Below are positions 38,558 through 47,926 of a stretch of 59,739 nucleotides of DNA, in pieces. Below the pieces are notes generated by a model. The model had not been told where the DNA came from. It did not search any database and worked only from the letters and a program-made list of their open reading frames with translations. The stretch's first letter is position 1; every line of letters starts with the position of its first letter. Origin of the DNA: Salmonella enterica subsp. arizonae. GTDB lineage: Bacteria; Pseudomonadota; Gammaproteobacteria; Enterobacterales; Enterobacteriaceae. The DNA lies in NCBI RefSeq assembly GCF_008692845.1, contig NZ_VXJW01000018.1:1-59739 (forward strand), read 5' to 3'. A program made the translations under genes and the position numbers.

Positions 38558-39802
38558 ATGGCACGAAGAAAAAAAGATGACAATGCAGCGGGTATTATTC
38601 TGGTTATTATTGGCGTCATTGCCTGGGGTGTTTATGTCGCGGTAAGAGCATTAATTAATCTTAATGAGCGATTTATTGAATCTGTGTCGAATCCTGCAGG
38701 AGTCATCGGTCTGTTCTTTGGCTTACTGATAGCCACTGCATTGATAATACGGGTTTTTATTTACCGGGGTTTTACGAAGAAAACAGCAGAGCTCGAACGG
38801 GCCGTGTCGGACCTGGCGCAGAAAGAGAAAGCCTTTGAAGAAACGGTCAGTACTGAAGTGGCTCGTAGAATATACCAGGAAAAGAAACAGCTTTCCGGTC
38901 AGTGGGATGACTTTCACAATGCCAGAAATAAAGCCTCCCGGGCACTGCAGCGTATTGTAGATTCCGCGTATAAATTCAAAGTCAAAACACTGCTTTCCGG
39001 CACTACGGTAAATAACTGGCAAAGCAAGTATGACCAGCTTAGGAAGGAAAGAGAGGCTTACGCGGGCATCAGCGAGAAAATCACCTTTCTGGAGCTTGAA
39101 GATAATGCCGACTGGGAAAGTGTAAAACAGCAGTTTCTGGATAAGGTCGCCCTGCTGGAAAAAGCGCAGGAAGAAAAAGAATACCAGGCTGAGCTCAAGC
39201 GTCAGATGCGGGAGGAAAAACAGCGACAGGATGAGCTGGACCAGCAGCAGCGCGAGGCAGAAGAGGAGGAGCAACGCCTTGCTGAGCAGCAGCGTTTACT
39301 GGAAGAAGCTCTGCTCGCCGCTGAAGGTGCTCACCGGGAAGAGCTGGAAAGACAGCGTCTGGAGCTGGAGCAGAAAATCCAGGACGTGCATCAGCAGTAT
39401 GAACGCGCCAAGTCTATGGCCCAGCTCACGAAGCAGGGACATGTGTATGTGATTTCGAATATTGGCTCTTTCGGTGAAAACGTCTTTAAAATCGGCATGA
39501 CCAGACGGCTGGAGCCGATGGAGCGCGTGAAGGAATTAAGCGGGGCAGCCGTGCCGTTTGATTTTGACGTCCACGCCATGATTTCCTGCGATGACGCTCC
39601 TGCGCTTGAAAAGACACTTCACGACCATCTTGAAAGCTACCGGATTAATCGGGTTAATCTGCGTAAGGAGTTTTTCCGGGTTGAGCTCAGCAGAATTATC
39701 GATGAGGTTGAGCGTCACCATGGGCAGGTTGAATATATTGCCGACCCGGTGGCGCTACAGTATCTGCAGAGTCTCAAATATGCAGAAAGCGAAGCCGCAT
39801 AA
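38558..39802 (+). CDS. Membrane-anchored coiled-coil GIY-YIG (T5orf172-type) protein
   Basis: The 414-aa protein has two N-terminal membrane segments (about 9-28 and 48-66), a long Glu/Gln/Arg-rich coiled coil (about 75-290), and a C-terminal T5orf172/MUG113-type GIY-YIG domain (about 293-395). Domain features are HVYVISNIGSFGENVFKIGM, TRRLEPMERVKELSG, EKTLHDHLESYRIN and KEFFRVELS. Family members include nucleases and phage/defence-linked proteins. Its place inside the cluster is unusual. Nuclease activity is inferred only. Confidence 0.8.
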   Translation: MARRKKDDNAAGIILVIIGVIAWGVYVAVRALINLNERFIESVSNPAGVIGLFFGLLIATALIIRVFIYRGFTKKTAELERAVSDLAQKEKAFEETVSTEVARRIYQEKKQLSGQWDDFHNARNKASRALQRIVDSAYKFKVKTLLSGTTVNNWQSKYDQLRKEREAYAGISEKITFLELEDNADWESVKQQFLDKVALLEKAQEEKEYQAELKRQMREEKQRQDELDQQQREAEEEEQRLAEQQRLLEEALLAAEGAHREELERQRLELEQKIQDVHQQYERAKSMAQLTKQGHVYVISNIGSFGENVFKIGMTRRLEPMERVKELSGAAVPFDFDVHAMISCDDAPALEKTLHDHLESYRINRVNLRKEFFRVELSRIIDEVERHHGQVEYIADPVALQYLQSLKYAESEAA

Positions 39803-39848
39803 GCAATAACTTTCAACCGCTCCTTATACGTTAAATGGACAACGGGTC

Positions 39849-41231
39849 ATGAATGACATCACCCCGCATAAAATCAAGACCGGCGGCGACCCGCGCACGC
39901 TACCGGATTATGCCGCCCTGCGTGATGAACTGAACAAACTGACGCATCCGGCTCGCCCGGATGTGAACTGGCGCTATGCGGAAAAACTCTGTCTCTCACT
40001 GTTTGAGCAGAACGGCGTAGAATTGCAAACGGCAGCCTGGTATACGCTTGCGCGTACTCAACTGGCCGGCTTATTCGGGCTCAATGAAGGGCTGACGATA
40101 CTCGATGCCCTGATAAGCCATCAGTGGGGAGCGCTGTGGCCTCAGCCAGTCCATGCCCGCATGGAAATTCTCAGCAGTCTGAGTCAGCGTCTGCAGCAAC
40201 GGATGCGCTCGCTCCCGCTGAATTACAGTGACCTCAGCCAGTTGTACCGGGCGGAGCAACTGCTTACCGGACTAGGAGAAGTACTGCAGCGCCTGGAGCT
40301 TAAGCATCTGAGCCAGCTCGATACGTTGCGTACTTTGATGCACAACAGCGCTGTCCGGCTGGAAAACAGCGATGGCATAAACAGCACCGGGTCGAACATT
40401 CAGCCTGGTGTTGTGTTGCCTGCCACCGTGATGAATGATGCGACAACATCCACGAGAGACTTTGCTGGTGGTCCGGATGAAGATACGCCAGAGAGTAGTG
40501 CAGTGAAGTGGGTTTACGTTGCGCAATCGGAACAGCAGCCGAATGTGGAAGTGCTGGCAGCTGTGCCCACTCCGGTAAAAAAATGGAAATCCTTCGTCGC
40601 CGGTATGTGTACCATGCTGGTAATAGGTATTGTCGCAGTGTGGGGCTGGCAGTTTCTTCACCGGCCAGACCCGTTACAGACTCAGCTTGCTGCTTCGCTG
40701 GTTCCGTTCCCTGCACCTCTCTCGTCTGAACAACTGGATATGTTGCGTCAGCAGACTCCGTTACCGGAGGATCTTATCGCCCAGACACAGCAGCAGCTTG
40801 CATGGCTGGATAAATTACCTCCTGACTGGAATATCACTTACGCAAGAAAACTTACAGAACAGGTTCAGTCGCTGTGGCCGGAACAGGCTAAGCCCCTGGT
40901 ACAGCAGTGGCAGCAACAGATTAATATCTCAGTACTTCCTGTCGATACAATGAACGGCTGGCATGAAGGGATGACACAGCTTCGGGCACTTGCCGATAAA
41001 CTGAATGCGCTAGATGGTCAGAGAGGAAAATACATTACCGTCAGTGAGCTTAAATCGCAGGTCTTTGGCATGCTGACAAGCTTCCGGCAGACCGTGCCGG
41101 TGGAAGAACAGCTACGGCAGTTGAAGTTGCTCCCTGAAGACTCGTTGCAGCGTCAGCAGCAGGTCCAGCAGGCTGAGCAGCGACTCCGGGCGCAAATATC
41201 TACTCTGGCACAGGAAAAACAGCGTGACTGA
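39849..41231 (+). CDS. tagA: T6SS accessory protein TagA (ImpA-N/VasL type)
   Basis: The 460-aa protein has an N-terminal ImpA-like domain (KIKTGGDPRTLPDYAALRDE, NWRYAEKLCLSLFEQNGVEL, LISHQWGALWPQPVHARMEI), a membrane segment at about 248-266 (GMCTMLVIGIVAVWGWQFL) and a C-terminal VasL-like helical domain. The same layout is found in EAEC TagA, which stops sheath polymerisation at the far membrane and holds the extended sheath. Confidence 0.85.
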   Translation: MNDITPHKIKTGGDPRTLPDYAALRDELNKLTHPARPDVNWRYAEKLCLSLFEQNGVELQTAAWYTLARTQLAGLFGLNEGLTILDALISHQWGALWPQPVHARMEILSSLSQRLQQRMRSLPLNYSDLSQLYRAEQLLTGLGEVLQRLELKHLSQLDTLRTLMHNSAVRLENSDGINSTGSNIQPGVVLPATVMNDATTSTRDFAGGPDEDTPESSAVKWVYVAQSEQQPNVEVLAAVPTPVKKWKSFVAGMCTMLVIGIVAVWGWQFLHRPDPLQTQLAASLVPFPAPLSSEQLDMLRQQTPLPEDLIAQTQQQLAWLDKLPPDWNITYARKLTEQVQSLWPEQAKPLVQQWQQQINISVLPVDTMNGWHEGMTQLRALADKLNALDGQRGKYITVSELKSQVFGMLTSFRQTVPVEEQLRQLKLLPEDSLQRQQQVQQAEQRLRAQISTLAQEKQRD

Positions 41232-41248
41232 CAGCAGGGAGGTCGGGC

Positions 41249-41495
41249 ATGTCAGATAAAAAGGGAGCCCCCGAAATCACTGGGTACAGTGGACGGTCGA
41301 TGAAATTACGTTTGTGGAACAACACTATGGTCAGCTGTCTGCCCGTGAAATCGGGGAGCGGCTTGGCCGATCTGCCAATGGGGTGGCCCGGATTGTTTAG
41401 CTTTCCGGTCTGTCCCGGGGTATGCTGCCACCCTGGTCGGAAAGGGAACAGGTGTTGATGCAGGCGCACTACAGTAAAGGGCTTTACTCTGGTAA
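41249..41495 (+). pseudogene. Broken DNA-binding (Myb/HTH-like) protein gene
   Basis: It opens with a good ribosome site and MSDKKGAP, but the coding sense moves to another frame after the C run at about 41269-41273. There it reads HWVQWTVDEITFVEQHYGQL and SAREIGERLGRSANGVARIV, then hits TAG at 41398-41400 and resumes LSGLSRGMLPPWSEREQVLM. The repeated W-S/T-x-x-E plus REIGERLGRS pattern suggests a Myb/SANT-like DNA-binding protein. One lost C, one stop and truncation by mobile-element debris make it dead. Confidence 0.7.
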
Positions 41496-41618
41496 CGACC
41501 CTCATCACGGATTTTATAGTGAATGGCGTCCAGCCAGACGAGGGGGTAAACCTTCTTCCGATATTTTCACCGTCACGCCGCGCCCGGTGTAAAATCCCGT
41601 CTCTTTCAGCCAGTCGCC
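41474..41618 (-). mobile_element. SymE-like fragment joined to IS256-family transposase fragment
   Basis: Reading the minus strand from 41618, GDWLKETGFYTGRGVTVKIS resembles the core of SymE-type toxins. At about 41551 it switches to VYPLVWLDAIHYKIRDEGR, which matches the central DDE region of IS256-family (mutator) transposases; this runs to about 41474. Both pieces lack ends. It looks like an IS insertion in a symE-like gene followed by deletions. Confidence 0.6.
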
Positions 41619-41823
41619 AGAAGGTGAGGAAGCGTGGCTGGCGGGCAGTCATGAGAGCGTGGCGTCGTGGTGGCCGCAGGGGGAGCACCGGTATGCATGG
41701 GATAAATCGGGGTGGCTGACGGGGTATGAGGTGTGGTCAAAAAGCCGGGCGGAGCGGGAAACCCATTACAATTATGCCCAGAGAACAGGCGCGCGGCGGC
41801 TGAACGCAGACGGCCCTGCATGA
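41591..41823 (+). other. Possible coding fragment of unknown origin
   Basis: The frame is open from 41591 to TGA 41821-41823, without a start, reading SPEGEEAWLAGSHESVASWW then EHRYAWDKSGWLTGYEVW. The tryptophan-rich composition looks protein-like, but no family is recognised and the 5' part overlaps the SymE-like debris. The next 235 bases (41824-42058) show no gene. Confidence 0.35.
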
Positions 41824-42058
41824 GAATGGCGCAAAGGAGAATTTGATTATTTACGGGAGGAACATCTTTTATCGGAGTAATCCGCTAAAAAGCGGGTGTT
41901 CTCGTTATCAGTGTCTAAATTGAATCTTTCATACCATTATCTTGTAGGGCAATTTTCCTGTATTCAACGGTTTTCTGATGGCGCAGGGGGGATTAATTAC
42001 TGGTATCCGCCATTGCGCCTTTTGGAATCAATAGCTCCTGCTATTTTACTGATATTAT

Positions 42059-42781
42059 TTAAAATGCGTAAGTGATGCCAATCATGAAGTCATTGGATGC
42101 AGCTTTTGTGTCTGCATAATAAGAGGTGTACTCATCACCTGCATAGTTATTTTTTGAAATGCTTACTTTGCCTGCATTAATGTATTTATAACTGGCATCA
42201 ATGGCAATATTATCTGTTACAGCATATTTTGCACCGATACCAGCGCCCCAGGCAAAGTTATTTTTTGAAGCAGCCAGGGTTTCGTTGATGTCAAAGTCCT
42301 CAGACATGGTGTTATTTTTTAGCTTCACACGAGCGAGGCCAATGCCTGCGCTGATATATGGCGTAAATGCCGTGCTGTTATGGAAATCATAATAACCATT
42401 AACCATGTAAGTGCTCATCCGGACTTGGTTTTTTACATTCATATGTACTGTATCATCAAACGCAGTGAAATCCTGCCCGCCTTTAGCATCCGTCTCGCCT
42501 CTGAAAGTGGTATCCAGTTCTAAACGTACTGGAAGCTGGAATTGATCATTAAAGTCGTAGCCGATAGCAACTCCGCCACCAAAGACGCCTTTGGTGCGGT
42601 CAGGTAACTTTGGTTGGCCATTGACGACTACGTCATCATCGATGAGGGTTGAGTTGATGCCATAGAGGTTTACTACGGATGCCCCCGCTTTCCCGGTGAT
42701 ATAGGCCCCTTCTTTTGCTGATGCAGTAACGACATGGGTTACCAGAAGGGAAGCGATGCAGACTGCGAAAAAGTTTTTCAT
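42059..42781 (-). CDS. pagN: Outer-membrane adhesin/invasin PagN
   Basis: The 240-aa outer-membrane beta barrel is known in Salmonella as a PhoP-activated adhesin that binds heparan sulfate proteoglycans and promotes epithelial invasion. Signal peptide MKNFFAVCIASLLVTHVVTASA, then barrel strands (GAYITGKAGASVVNLYGINS, GGGVAIGYDFNDQFQLPVRL, YISAGIGLARVKLKN) and the terminal FMIGITYAF. ATG 42781 is chosen; the longer frame to 42823 places the signal internally. Upstream, CGTTTATGTAATCGTTATG (minus strand, near 42840-42860) only loosely resembles a PhoP box. Confidence 0.9.
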   Translation of the reverse strand: MKNFFAVCIASLLVTHVVTASAKEGAYITGKAGASVVNLYGINSTLIDDDVVVNGQPKLPDRTKGVFGGGVAIGYDFNDQFQLPVRLELDTTFRGETDAKGGQDFTAFDDTVHMNVKNQVRMSTYMVNGYYDFHNSTAFTPYISAGIGLARVKLKNNTMSEDFDINETLAASKNNFAWGAGIGAKYAVTDNIAIDASYKYINAGKVSISKNNYAGDEYTSYYADTKAASNDFMIGITYAF

Positions 42782-43099
42782 TTCAAAACCTGCCTTAAAA
42801 TTGGGGTGAAAGACAAGTTTCACGATATATGTTATGACATAACGATTACATAAACGAAGCCCAAAAAGCTGGGTATTGCGACGTCGGGTTTCCTGTTATC
42901 TGGTGAAAAAATGAGATGAAAATTTTAAATAACAATGCGATAAGCTATTTCTGGTTGAGAGACGTCTGAATGATATAGCTTAAAAGGTCGGTGTTGGGTT
43001 TGTTATCACATTAATACCGGTGTACCTTGTGACGTTCAGGCTTATGTTATTAAATGCCATCAATCTGAAAATTCAGATTGATGGCGCATAATGACGGGC
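42782..43099. other. Intergenic region upstream of pagN
   Basis: About 318 AT-rich bases between pagN and the broken outer-membrane gene. The pagN promoter must lie here. An inverted TCAATCTGAA / TTCAGATTGA around 43060-43083 forms a hairpin, possibly the terminator for the pseudogene to its right. No ORF is convincing. Confidence 0.5.
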
Positions 43100-43554
43100 T
43101 CAAAACTGATATTTTGCGCCGGTATAAGCATTTAATTCGTTGTCAACATCGTGACCAAATTCCGTATTGATATGGGGATTTGCGCTCCCCTTTTCACTGC
43201 AAACCTCACTTCCATTCCCGGTCCGGCGTTAACACTGTTAAAATTTTGACAAGTAAAACGATAATCGTCGGTATGGGAATTTGTCTCCGTTCCAAATTGC
43301 CAAACGTAAGCCAGCTCAACACACGGTTTCACTTCTACATTGTATAACTGGAAGCTTACGCCCGCCTGCATATCAATACTGCCGTCAGTATAATAAGAAC
43401 AGTAAGCGTCAGTAATATCTATATCAGGAATATTTACAACCTAATCGCCTTTTATGCTGATATGATTACTGGTATTAGCAAATGCATTATAACTATAAAG
43501 CGAATAGTCTATAGCCAGACTGATGCTGAACAATTTAGCTGTTTTAAATTTCAT
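43100..43554 (-). pseudogene. Broken outer-membrane/autotransporter beta-barrel gene
   Basis: Minus-strand reading begins at 43554 with a signal-like MKFKTAKLFSISLAIDYSL and NAFANTSNHISIKGD, then TAG (43441-43443). The same frame goes on with NIPDIDITDAYCSYYTDGS and QAGVSFQLYNVEVKPCVELA. Near 43197 it must shift frame to give SANPHINTEFGHDVDNELNA and end AYTGAKYQF at 43100. A terminal Phe after alternating residues is typical of outer-membrane barrels. It may correspond to the VirG-like gene next to pagN in S. Typhimurium. Confidence 0.75.
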
Positions 43555-43796
43555 GGGTAACTGGCCCGTTATGATAGGGAAGAATAATAAGAATTTATTA
43601 ATATTATTTGAAGGTATTTTAATGTGCAGCGCTATTTACAGAAATATTTTTTTCTGTCTCAAAAAATATTTTATAAATAGTGCTTTGCTATCAGTGAGTT
43701 GTTCTCTGGGGCGGTACACCGTAAGAAAAGGAGAAAGACGAATTTATACCTAACCCAGGATAAAGCCCGTCATTCATGAATAACGGGCAAAAATAT

Positions 43797-44204
43797 TTAC
43801 TCAAGCGCCTGGGCGAGATCTTGTTGTACCTGTTGACGCTGTTCTGGTGTTAAGATTTTGCTTAAATCAAAATAATACTTGACCCGATAATAGCGCGCCT
43901 GCTGCTCTATGTTACTGAAGGCTGCAAGCTGCTGTTTCACGGCGGCGTCATCCCATTTGCCGGATTTAATCACCTCTATCAGCGCGCCGTCTTTAATTCC
44001 CTTCATCGAAATCTGACTGACGTCGGTTTCCAGTTGTTGGTGAAGTTTTTTAATCCGGGTAATCTGATCGTTTGTCAGTTTCAGGTGCTGGACAATAGGA
44101 TCCTGGTCGGGAAGGGGAGGATTGGGGACAGCGGCGGCGAAAGCGCCAAAAGAAGCGCCCGCCAGAGTTGCTGCCAGTAAAGCTGTGCGTACAAAGTTTT
44201 TCAT
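43797..44204 (-). CDS. Periplasmic Spy/CpxP-like protein
   Basis: The 135-aa protein has a signal peptide (about 1-24, LLAATLAGASFGAFAAA). The mature part is helical, with LKLTNDQITRIKKLHQQLET and ILTPEQRQQVQQDLAQALE, the LTxxQ-type motifs of Spy/CpxP chaperone-like proteins. It is a single gene with its own terminator (an inverted GCCCGTCATTCATGAATAACGGGC at about 43765-43788). Its function is inferred from family. Confidence 0.75.
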   Translation of the reverse strand: MKNFVRTALLAATLAGASFGAFAAAVPNPPLPDQDPIVQHLKLTNDQITRIKKLHQQLETDVSQISMKGIKDGALIEVIKSGKWDDAAVKQQLAAFSNIEQQARYYRVKYYFDLSKILTPEQRQQVQQDLAQALE

Positions 44205-44365
44205 GGAGATATCCTGATAAAGGAATGATTAACCTTTTTTATCGCCCGCGAATGGCGAGTGATTATCTTAGTCAGAATACGTCCCCTGCCACATTGCGCC
44301 ACGCGAATTTGTTTTACGGAGAGTTACGGAGTGAAACAATCCCACAGCAGTGAGTGGCAGGCTGG

Positions 44366-45133
44366 TTACAATGCGAATGAATCGGCATCGCGCCAGGCAG
44401 GAAATTTTTCGCGATAATCCAGCAAGGCAGCGAGAGAAAGATCGGCATCGATGCGTGTCGCCTGGTGTGGATCGGCGGTGGCGATAATGTCGCCCTGGGG
44501 ATTAATTACCCGGCTATCGCCGCGATAATGAAACCCGTTGCCATCGGTGCCAACCCGGTTGCAACCAGCGACATAAGCCTGATTTTCAATCGCGCGCGCC
44601 GTCAGTAATGTTTGCCAGTGTAGCGAGCGCGGCGCGGGCCAGTTCGCCACGTATAGCGCCAGATCATAATCATTGCGATTGCGCGACCATACCGGAAAGC
44701 GCAGATCGTAACAGATCAGCGGCAGGATACGCCAACCGCGCCACTGCACGATGATGCGTTCGTCGCCTGCGGTATAATGTTGATGTTCATCCGCCATACG
44801 AAACAGATGGCGCTTATCATAGAAATGAACCTTGCCTTCCGGCTCAACAAGTAAGAAGCGGTTTGCGGCGCCGCGCTCAGTTTGTAGCGCCGCGCTGCTG
44901 GCAATCAGAGCGTCAGTTTGTCGGGCTTTAGCCTGCATCCACGCAATCACACTATCTTGCGAAAGCGAGTCGTTAGCGGCCTCCATCGCAAAACCGGTGG
45001 TGAACATTTCAGGCAGAACAATCACATCCCGGCCAGACACAAGCTCCAGTTGTCTGTCAAAATGACGCAGGTTCGCCGGGCCGTCCATCCAGACTAAAGG
45101 TTGTTGCAATAGGGTAATTTTCAAACCAGACAC
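44366..45133 (-). CDS. yafV: Omega-amidase YafV (nitrilase family)
   Basis: The 255-aa carbon-nitrogen hydrolase removes the amide from alpha-ketoglutaramate-type products and links to the methionine salvage/transamination repair role described for omega-amidases. The catalytic Glu-Lys-Cys triad is visible: VLPEMFTTGFAM (Glu), HFYDKRHLFRMADEHQHY (Lys) and LPLICYDLRFPVWSRN (Cys). Next to fadE as in E. coli, but the E. coli lysozyme inhibitor gene ivy is absent between them. Confidence 0.93.
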   Translation of the reverse strand: MSGLKITLLQQPLVWMDGPANLRHFDRQLELVSGRDVIVLPEMFTTGFAMEAANDSLSQDSVIAWMQAKARQTDALIASSAALQTERGAANRFLLVEPEGKVHFYDKRHLFRMADEHQHYTAGDERIIVQWRGWRILPLICYDLRFPVWSRNRNDYDLALYVANWPAPRSLHWQTLLTARAIENQAYVAGCNRVGTDGNGFHYRGDSRVINPQGDIIATADPHQATRIDADLSLAALLDYREKFPAWRDADSFAL

Positions 45134-45198
45134 GATCGGGGCTCCTCATTAAACAGCGTCTTTACACTGTAGCATGAGCAATAATAAAAAAGCGGCAA

Positions 45199-45223
45199 GA
45201 AAAAGCCCCGCGAAAAGCGGGGC
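45199..45223 (-). terminator. fadE terminator
   Basis: On the minus strand GCCCCGC-TTTTC-GCGGGGC is followed by a T-rich run, 20 bases after the fadE stop. Confidence 0.85.
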
Positions 45224-45242
45224 AGGAAAGACGCGAGACCGA

Positions 45243-47687
45243 TTATGCGGCTTCGACTTTACGCACTTTCGCCGGCAGCTTTACTGGCCTGGTCGCCAGC
45301 GCTTCAGGTTCAAAATCATCAACGTTGATACTGCGCAGACGGCTCTCTTCCGCTTTCGCCAGAATGGCGGCTTCATCTTTATCGATAAGCCCTTTCGCCA
45401 GCGCATTACGCGCCAGTTCATCCAGACGGGTAAACGGCAAATTTTTACCCAGTTCTTTGCAGATGCGCTGGTGAATCGGATCGGCGGCGAGGACATCACG
45501 CAGCGCTTCTTCCAGTAAACCGACCGGATTATGCTCGGCTGGCGTCAGATACTGACCGCGCCCAATGCGTGAACGTGTGGCGTTTGGCACCTGCAGGATC
45601 TTCGCAACGGCGTGATCCAACTTATCAGACGGCGCCAGATAATGACGGCCAGTTGGGAAGATCATCGCCGTGAGCAAGCCGGCCACGACGCGGTTCGGGA
45701 AGTTTTGCAGCAGATCGTCCATCGCCTGTTCAGCACGATACAGCGCATCCTGTACGCCCCAGTGCACCAGCGGCAGGTCGGCTTCATGGCGACCTTCATC
45801 GTCGTAACGCTTCAGTACGGCTGAGGCCAGATAAAGCTGACTCAGTACATCGCCCAGACGCGCGGAGATACGCTCGCGGCGTTTCAGGCTGCCGCCCAGT
45901 ACTGCCATTGACACGTCGGACAGCAGCGCCAGGTTTGCGCTCAGTCGGTTCAGATGCTGGTAATAACGCTTCGTGGCATCGCCGGTTGGCGTATGGCTCG
46001 TTAAGCCGCGGGTCAGGCCAAGCCAGAAGCTGCGAACGGTATTGCTGCCGACATGACCAATATGTTTAAGCAGCAGTTTATCAAAGGCATTCACATCGTT
46101 ATTCTGCGCTGCGGCCATCTCTTCCAGTACATAAGGATGGCAGCGAATGGCGCCCTGACCAAAGATCATCATGCTACGGGTCAGGATATTCGCGCCTTCC
46201 ACGGTAATCGCGATAGGCGCGCCCTGGTAAGCGCGCGCCAGGAAGTTGCTCTCGCCCAGCATAATGCCTTTACCGCCAGTAATATCCATCGCGTCGATAA
46301 TGGACTGCTGGCCGCGGTGGGTGCAGTGATACTTCACGATAGCCGACAGTACTGCCGGTTTTTCACCCAGCATAATGCCGTAGGTGATTAACGATGCGGC
46401 GGCATCCATCACATAAGCGTTACCTGCAATACGCGCCAGCGGTTCTTCAATACCTTCCATCTTGCCGATAGAAATTTTGAACTGACGACGAATGTGAGCA
46501 TAGGCACCAGTTGCCAGCGCGACGGATTTCACCCCGCCAGTGGAGTTGGACGGTAGGGTAATACCGCGTCCTACCGACAAACATTCCACCAACATACGCC
46601 AGCCCTGCCCGGCCATTTTGGGGCCGCCGATAATATAATCAATAGGTACGAAAATATCGTTGCCGCGGGTTGGACCATTCTGGAACGGAACGTTAAGCGG
46701 GAAGTGACGACGACCAATTTCCACACCCGGCGTTGAGGTGGGGATCAGGGCGCAGGTAATACCCAGTTCTTCTTCTCCGCCTAACAATTTATCGGGATCG
46801 GAAAGCTTAAACGCCAGGCCCAACACGGTAGCTATCGGCGCCAGCGTAATATAACGTTTGTTCCAGGTCAGGCGCATACCCAGCACCTGCTGGCCCTGCC
46901 ATTCGCCCATACAGACGACGCCGGTATCCGGAATCGCGCCTGCATCCGAACCTGCTTCCGGGCTGGTCAGCGCAAAGCAGGGGATCTCCTGACCGCGTGC
47001 CAGTCGCGGCAAATAGTGGTTCTTCTGCTCTTCCGTACCGTAATGCTGTAACAACTCGCCGGGGCCGAGTGAGTTTGGAACGCCGACGGTGATCGCCAGA
47101 ATCCCGGAGACGCCGGACAGTTTTTGCAGTACGCGGGACTGCGCATAAGCTGAGAACTCCAGCCCGCCGTACTCTTTTTTAATGATCATCGCAAAAAAAC
47201 GATGCGCTTTCAGGTAAGCCCACAGTTCCGGCGGCAGATCCGCCAGTTCATGGGTAATCTGGAAATCGTTCGCCATCCGGCACGCTTCTTCTACCGGACC
47301 GTCGAGAAACGCTTGCTCTTCGGCAGTGAGTTGCGGTTGCGGATAGTTGTGCAATTTTTTCCAGTCAGGCTTGCCCTGGAACAGATCGCCCTCCCACCAG
47401 GTTGTACCGGCATCAATCGCTTCTTTCTCAGTGCGCGACATCGGCGGCATGACCTTACGGAAGCCGCGAAACACCGGCGCGGAAACCATTGATTTACGCA
47501 TCGGCGTGACGTTAAACGGCACGAGAATAATGGCCAGAGGAACCAGCAGCCAGATGGACCACAGGCCAGCGACGCCAAGTGCGGCGGTCCAGGCGAGCAG
47601 AATCAGACTGCTGAGAAATAAACTCACGCGGTGATAGAACAATGCGCCGAGCAGGACAATAGTCGCGAAAATACTCAAAATCATCAT
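45243..47687 (-). CDS. fadE: Acyl-CoA dehydrogenase FadE
   Basis: The 814-aa flavoprotein carries out the first step of fatty-acid beta-oxidation (acyl-CoA to trans-2-enoyl-CoA). N-terminal hydrophobic segments (about 1-55) give membrane association. Core motifs: [19 protein letters not shown] (FAD/substrate region), [39 protein letters not shown] and [20 protein letters not shown] with the catalytic-base region. The start ATG 47687 gives [20 protein letters not shown]. It is repressed by FadR through the site upstream. Confidence 0.96.
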   Translation of the reverse strand: MMILSIFATIVLLGALFYHRVSLFLSSLILLAWTAALGVAGLWSIWLLVPLAIILVPFNVTPMRKSMVSAPVFRGFRKVMPPMSRTEKEAIDAGTTWWEGDLFQGKPDWKKLHNYPQPQLTAEEQAFLDGPVEEACRMANDFQITHELADLPPELWAYLKAHRFFAMIIKKEYGGLEFSAYAQSRVLQKLSGVSGILAITVGVPNSLGPGELLQHYGTEEQKNHYLPRLARGQEIPCFALTSPEAGSDAGAIPDTGVVCMGEWQGQQVLGMRLTWNKRYITLAPIATVLGLAFKLSDPDKLLGGEEELGITCALIPTSTPGVEIGRRHFPLNVPFQNGPTRGNDIFVPIDYIIGGPKMAGQGWRMLVECLSVGRGITLPSNSTGGVKSVALATGAYAHIRRQFKISIGKMEGIEEPLARIAGNAYVMDAAASLITYGIMLGEKPAVLSAIVKYHCTHRGQQSIIDAMDITGGKGIMLGESNFLARAYQGAPIAITVEGANILTRSMMIFGQGAIRCHPYVLEEMAAAQNNDVNAFDKLLLKHIGHVGSNTVRSFWLGLTRGLTSHTPTGDATKRYYQHLNRLSANLALLSDVSMAVLGGSLKRRERISARLGDVLSQLYLASAVLKRYDDEGRHEADLPLVHWGVQDALYRAEQAMDDLLQNFPNRVVAGLLTAMIFPTGRHYLAPSDKLDHAVAKILQVPNATRSRIGRGQYLTPAEHNPVGLLEEALRDVLAADPIHQRICKELGKNLPFTRLDELARNALAKGLIDKDEAAILAKAEESRLRSINVDDFEPEALATRPVKLPAKVRKVEAA

Positions 47688-47709
47688 AACGAAAAGCTCC
47701 CTTGCTTGT

Positions 47710-47726
47710 AGGAGGTCTGACCACTT
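47710..47726 (-). promoter_or_regulatory. FadR operator of fadE
   Basis: On the minus strand this reads AAGTGGTCAGACCTCCT, close to the FadR consensus AGCTGGTCCGACCTGTT with its GGTC-N-GACC core. It lies just upstream of the fadE start, where FadR repression is known in E. coli. Confidence 0.65.
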
Positions 47727-47926
47727 GTGATGATTAGGTTGTAGTGGATGTAAAATCTTTTAGCAATGTGTTTACAAAATAATTACAACAAAGCTCACAT
47801 TGTTGCCGTTTTTGGTGGCACGAAAAATCAAAAGCGCGAGGCGTTAATTCGGCTTATGCTTCTCGCCTGTACCGCTATCCGGTACACTGCATACTGTCAT
47901 TTATATTCATGCTGAAGGATATCCTC

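Noticed and set aside
41200..41688. 162-aa minus-strand ORF at the right T6SS edge
   Set aside because: It is in a different frame from both the SymE-like and IS256-like readings, which explain the strand better.
42840..42860. PhoP box upstream of pagN
   Set aside because: The half-sites CGTTTA and CGTTAT are spaced by six, not the expected five, and match weakly; not called as a feature.
43523..43753. 76-aa + strand ORF near the broken outer-membrane gene
   Set aside because: It overlaps the antisense signal peptide of the pseudogene and has no ribosome site or family.
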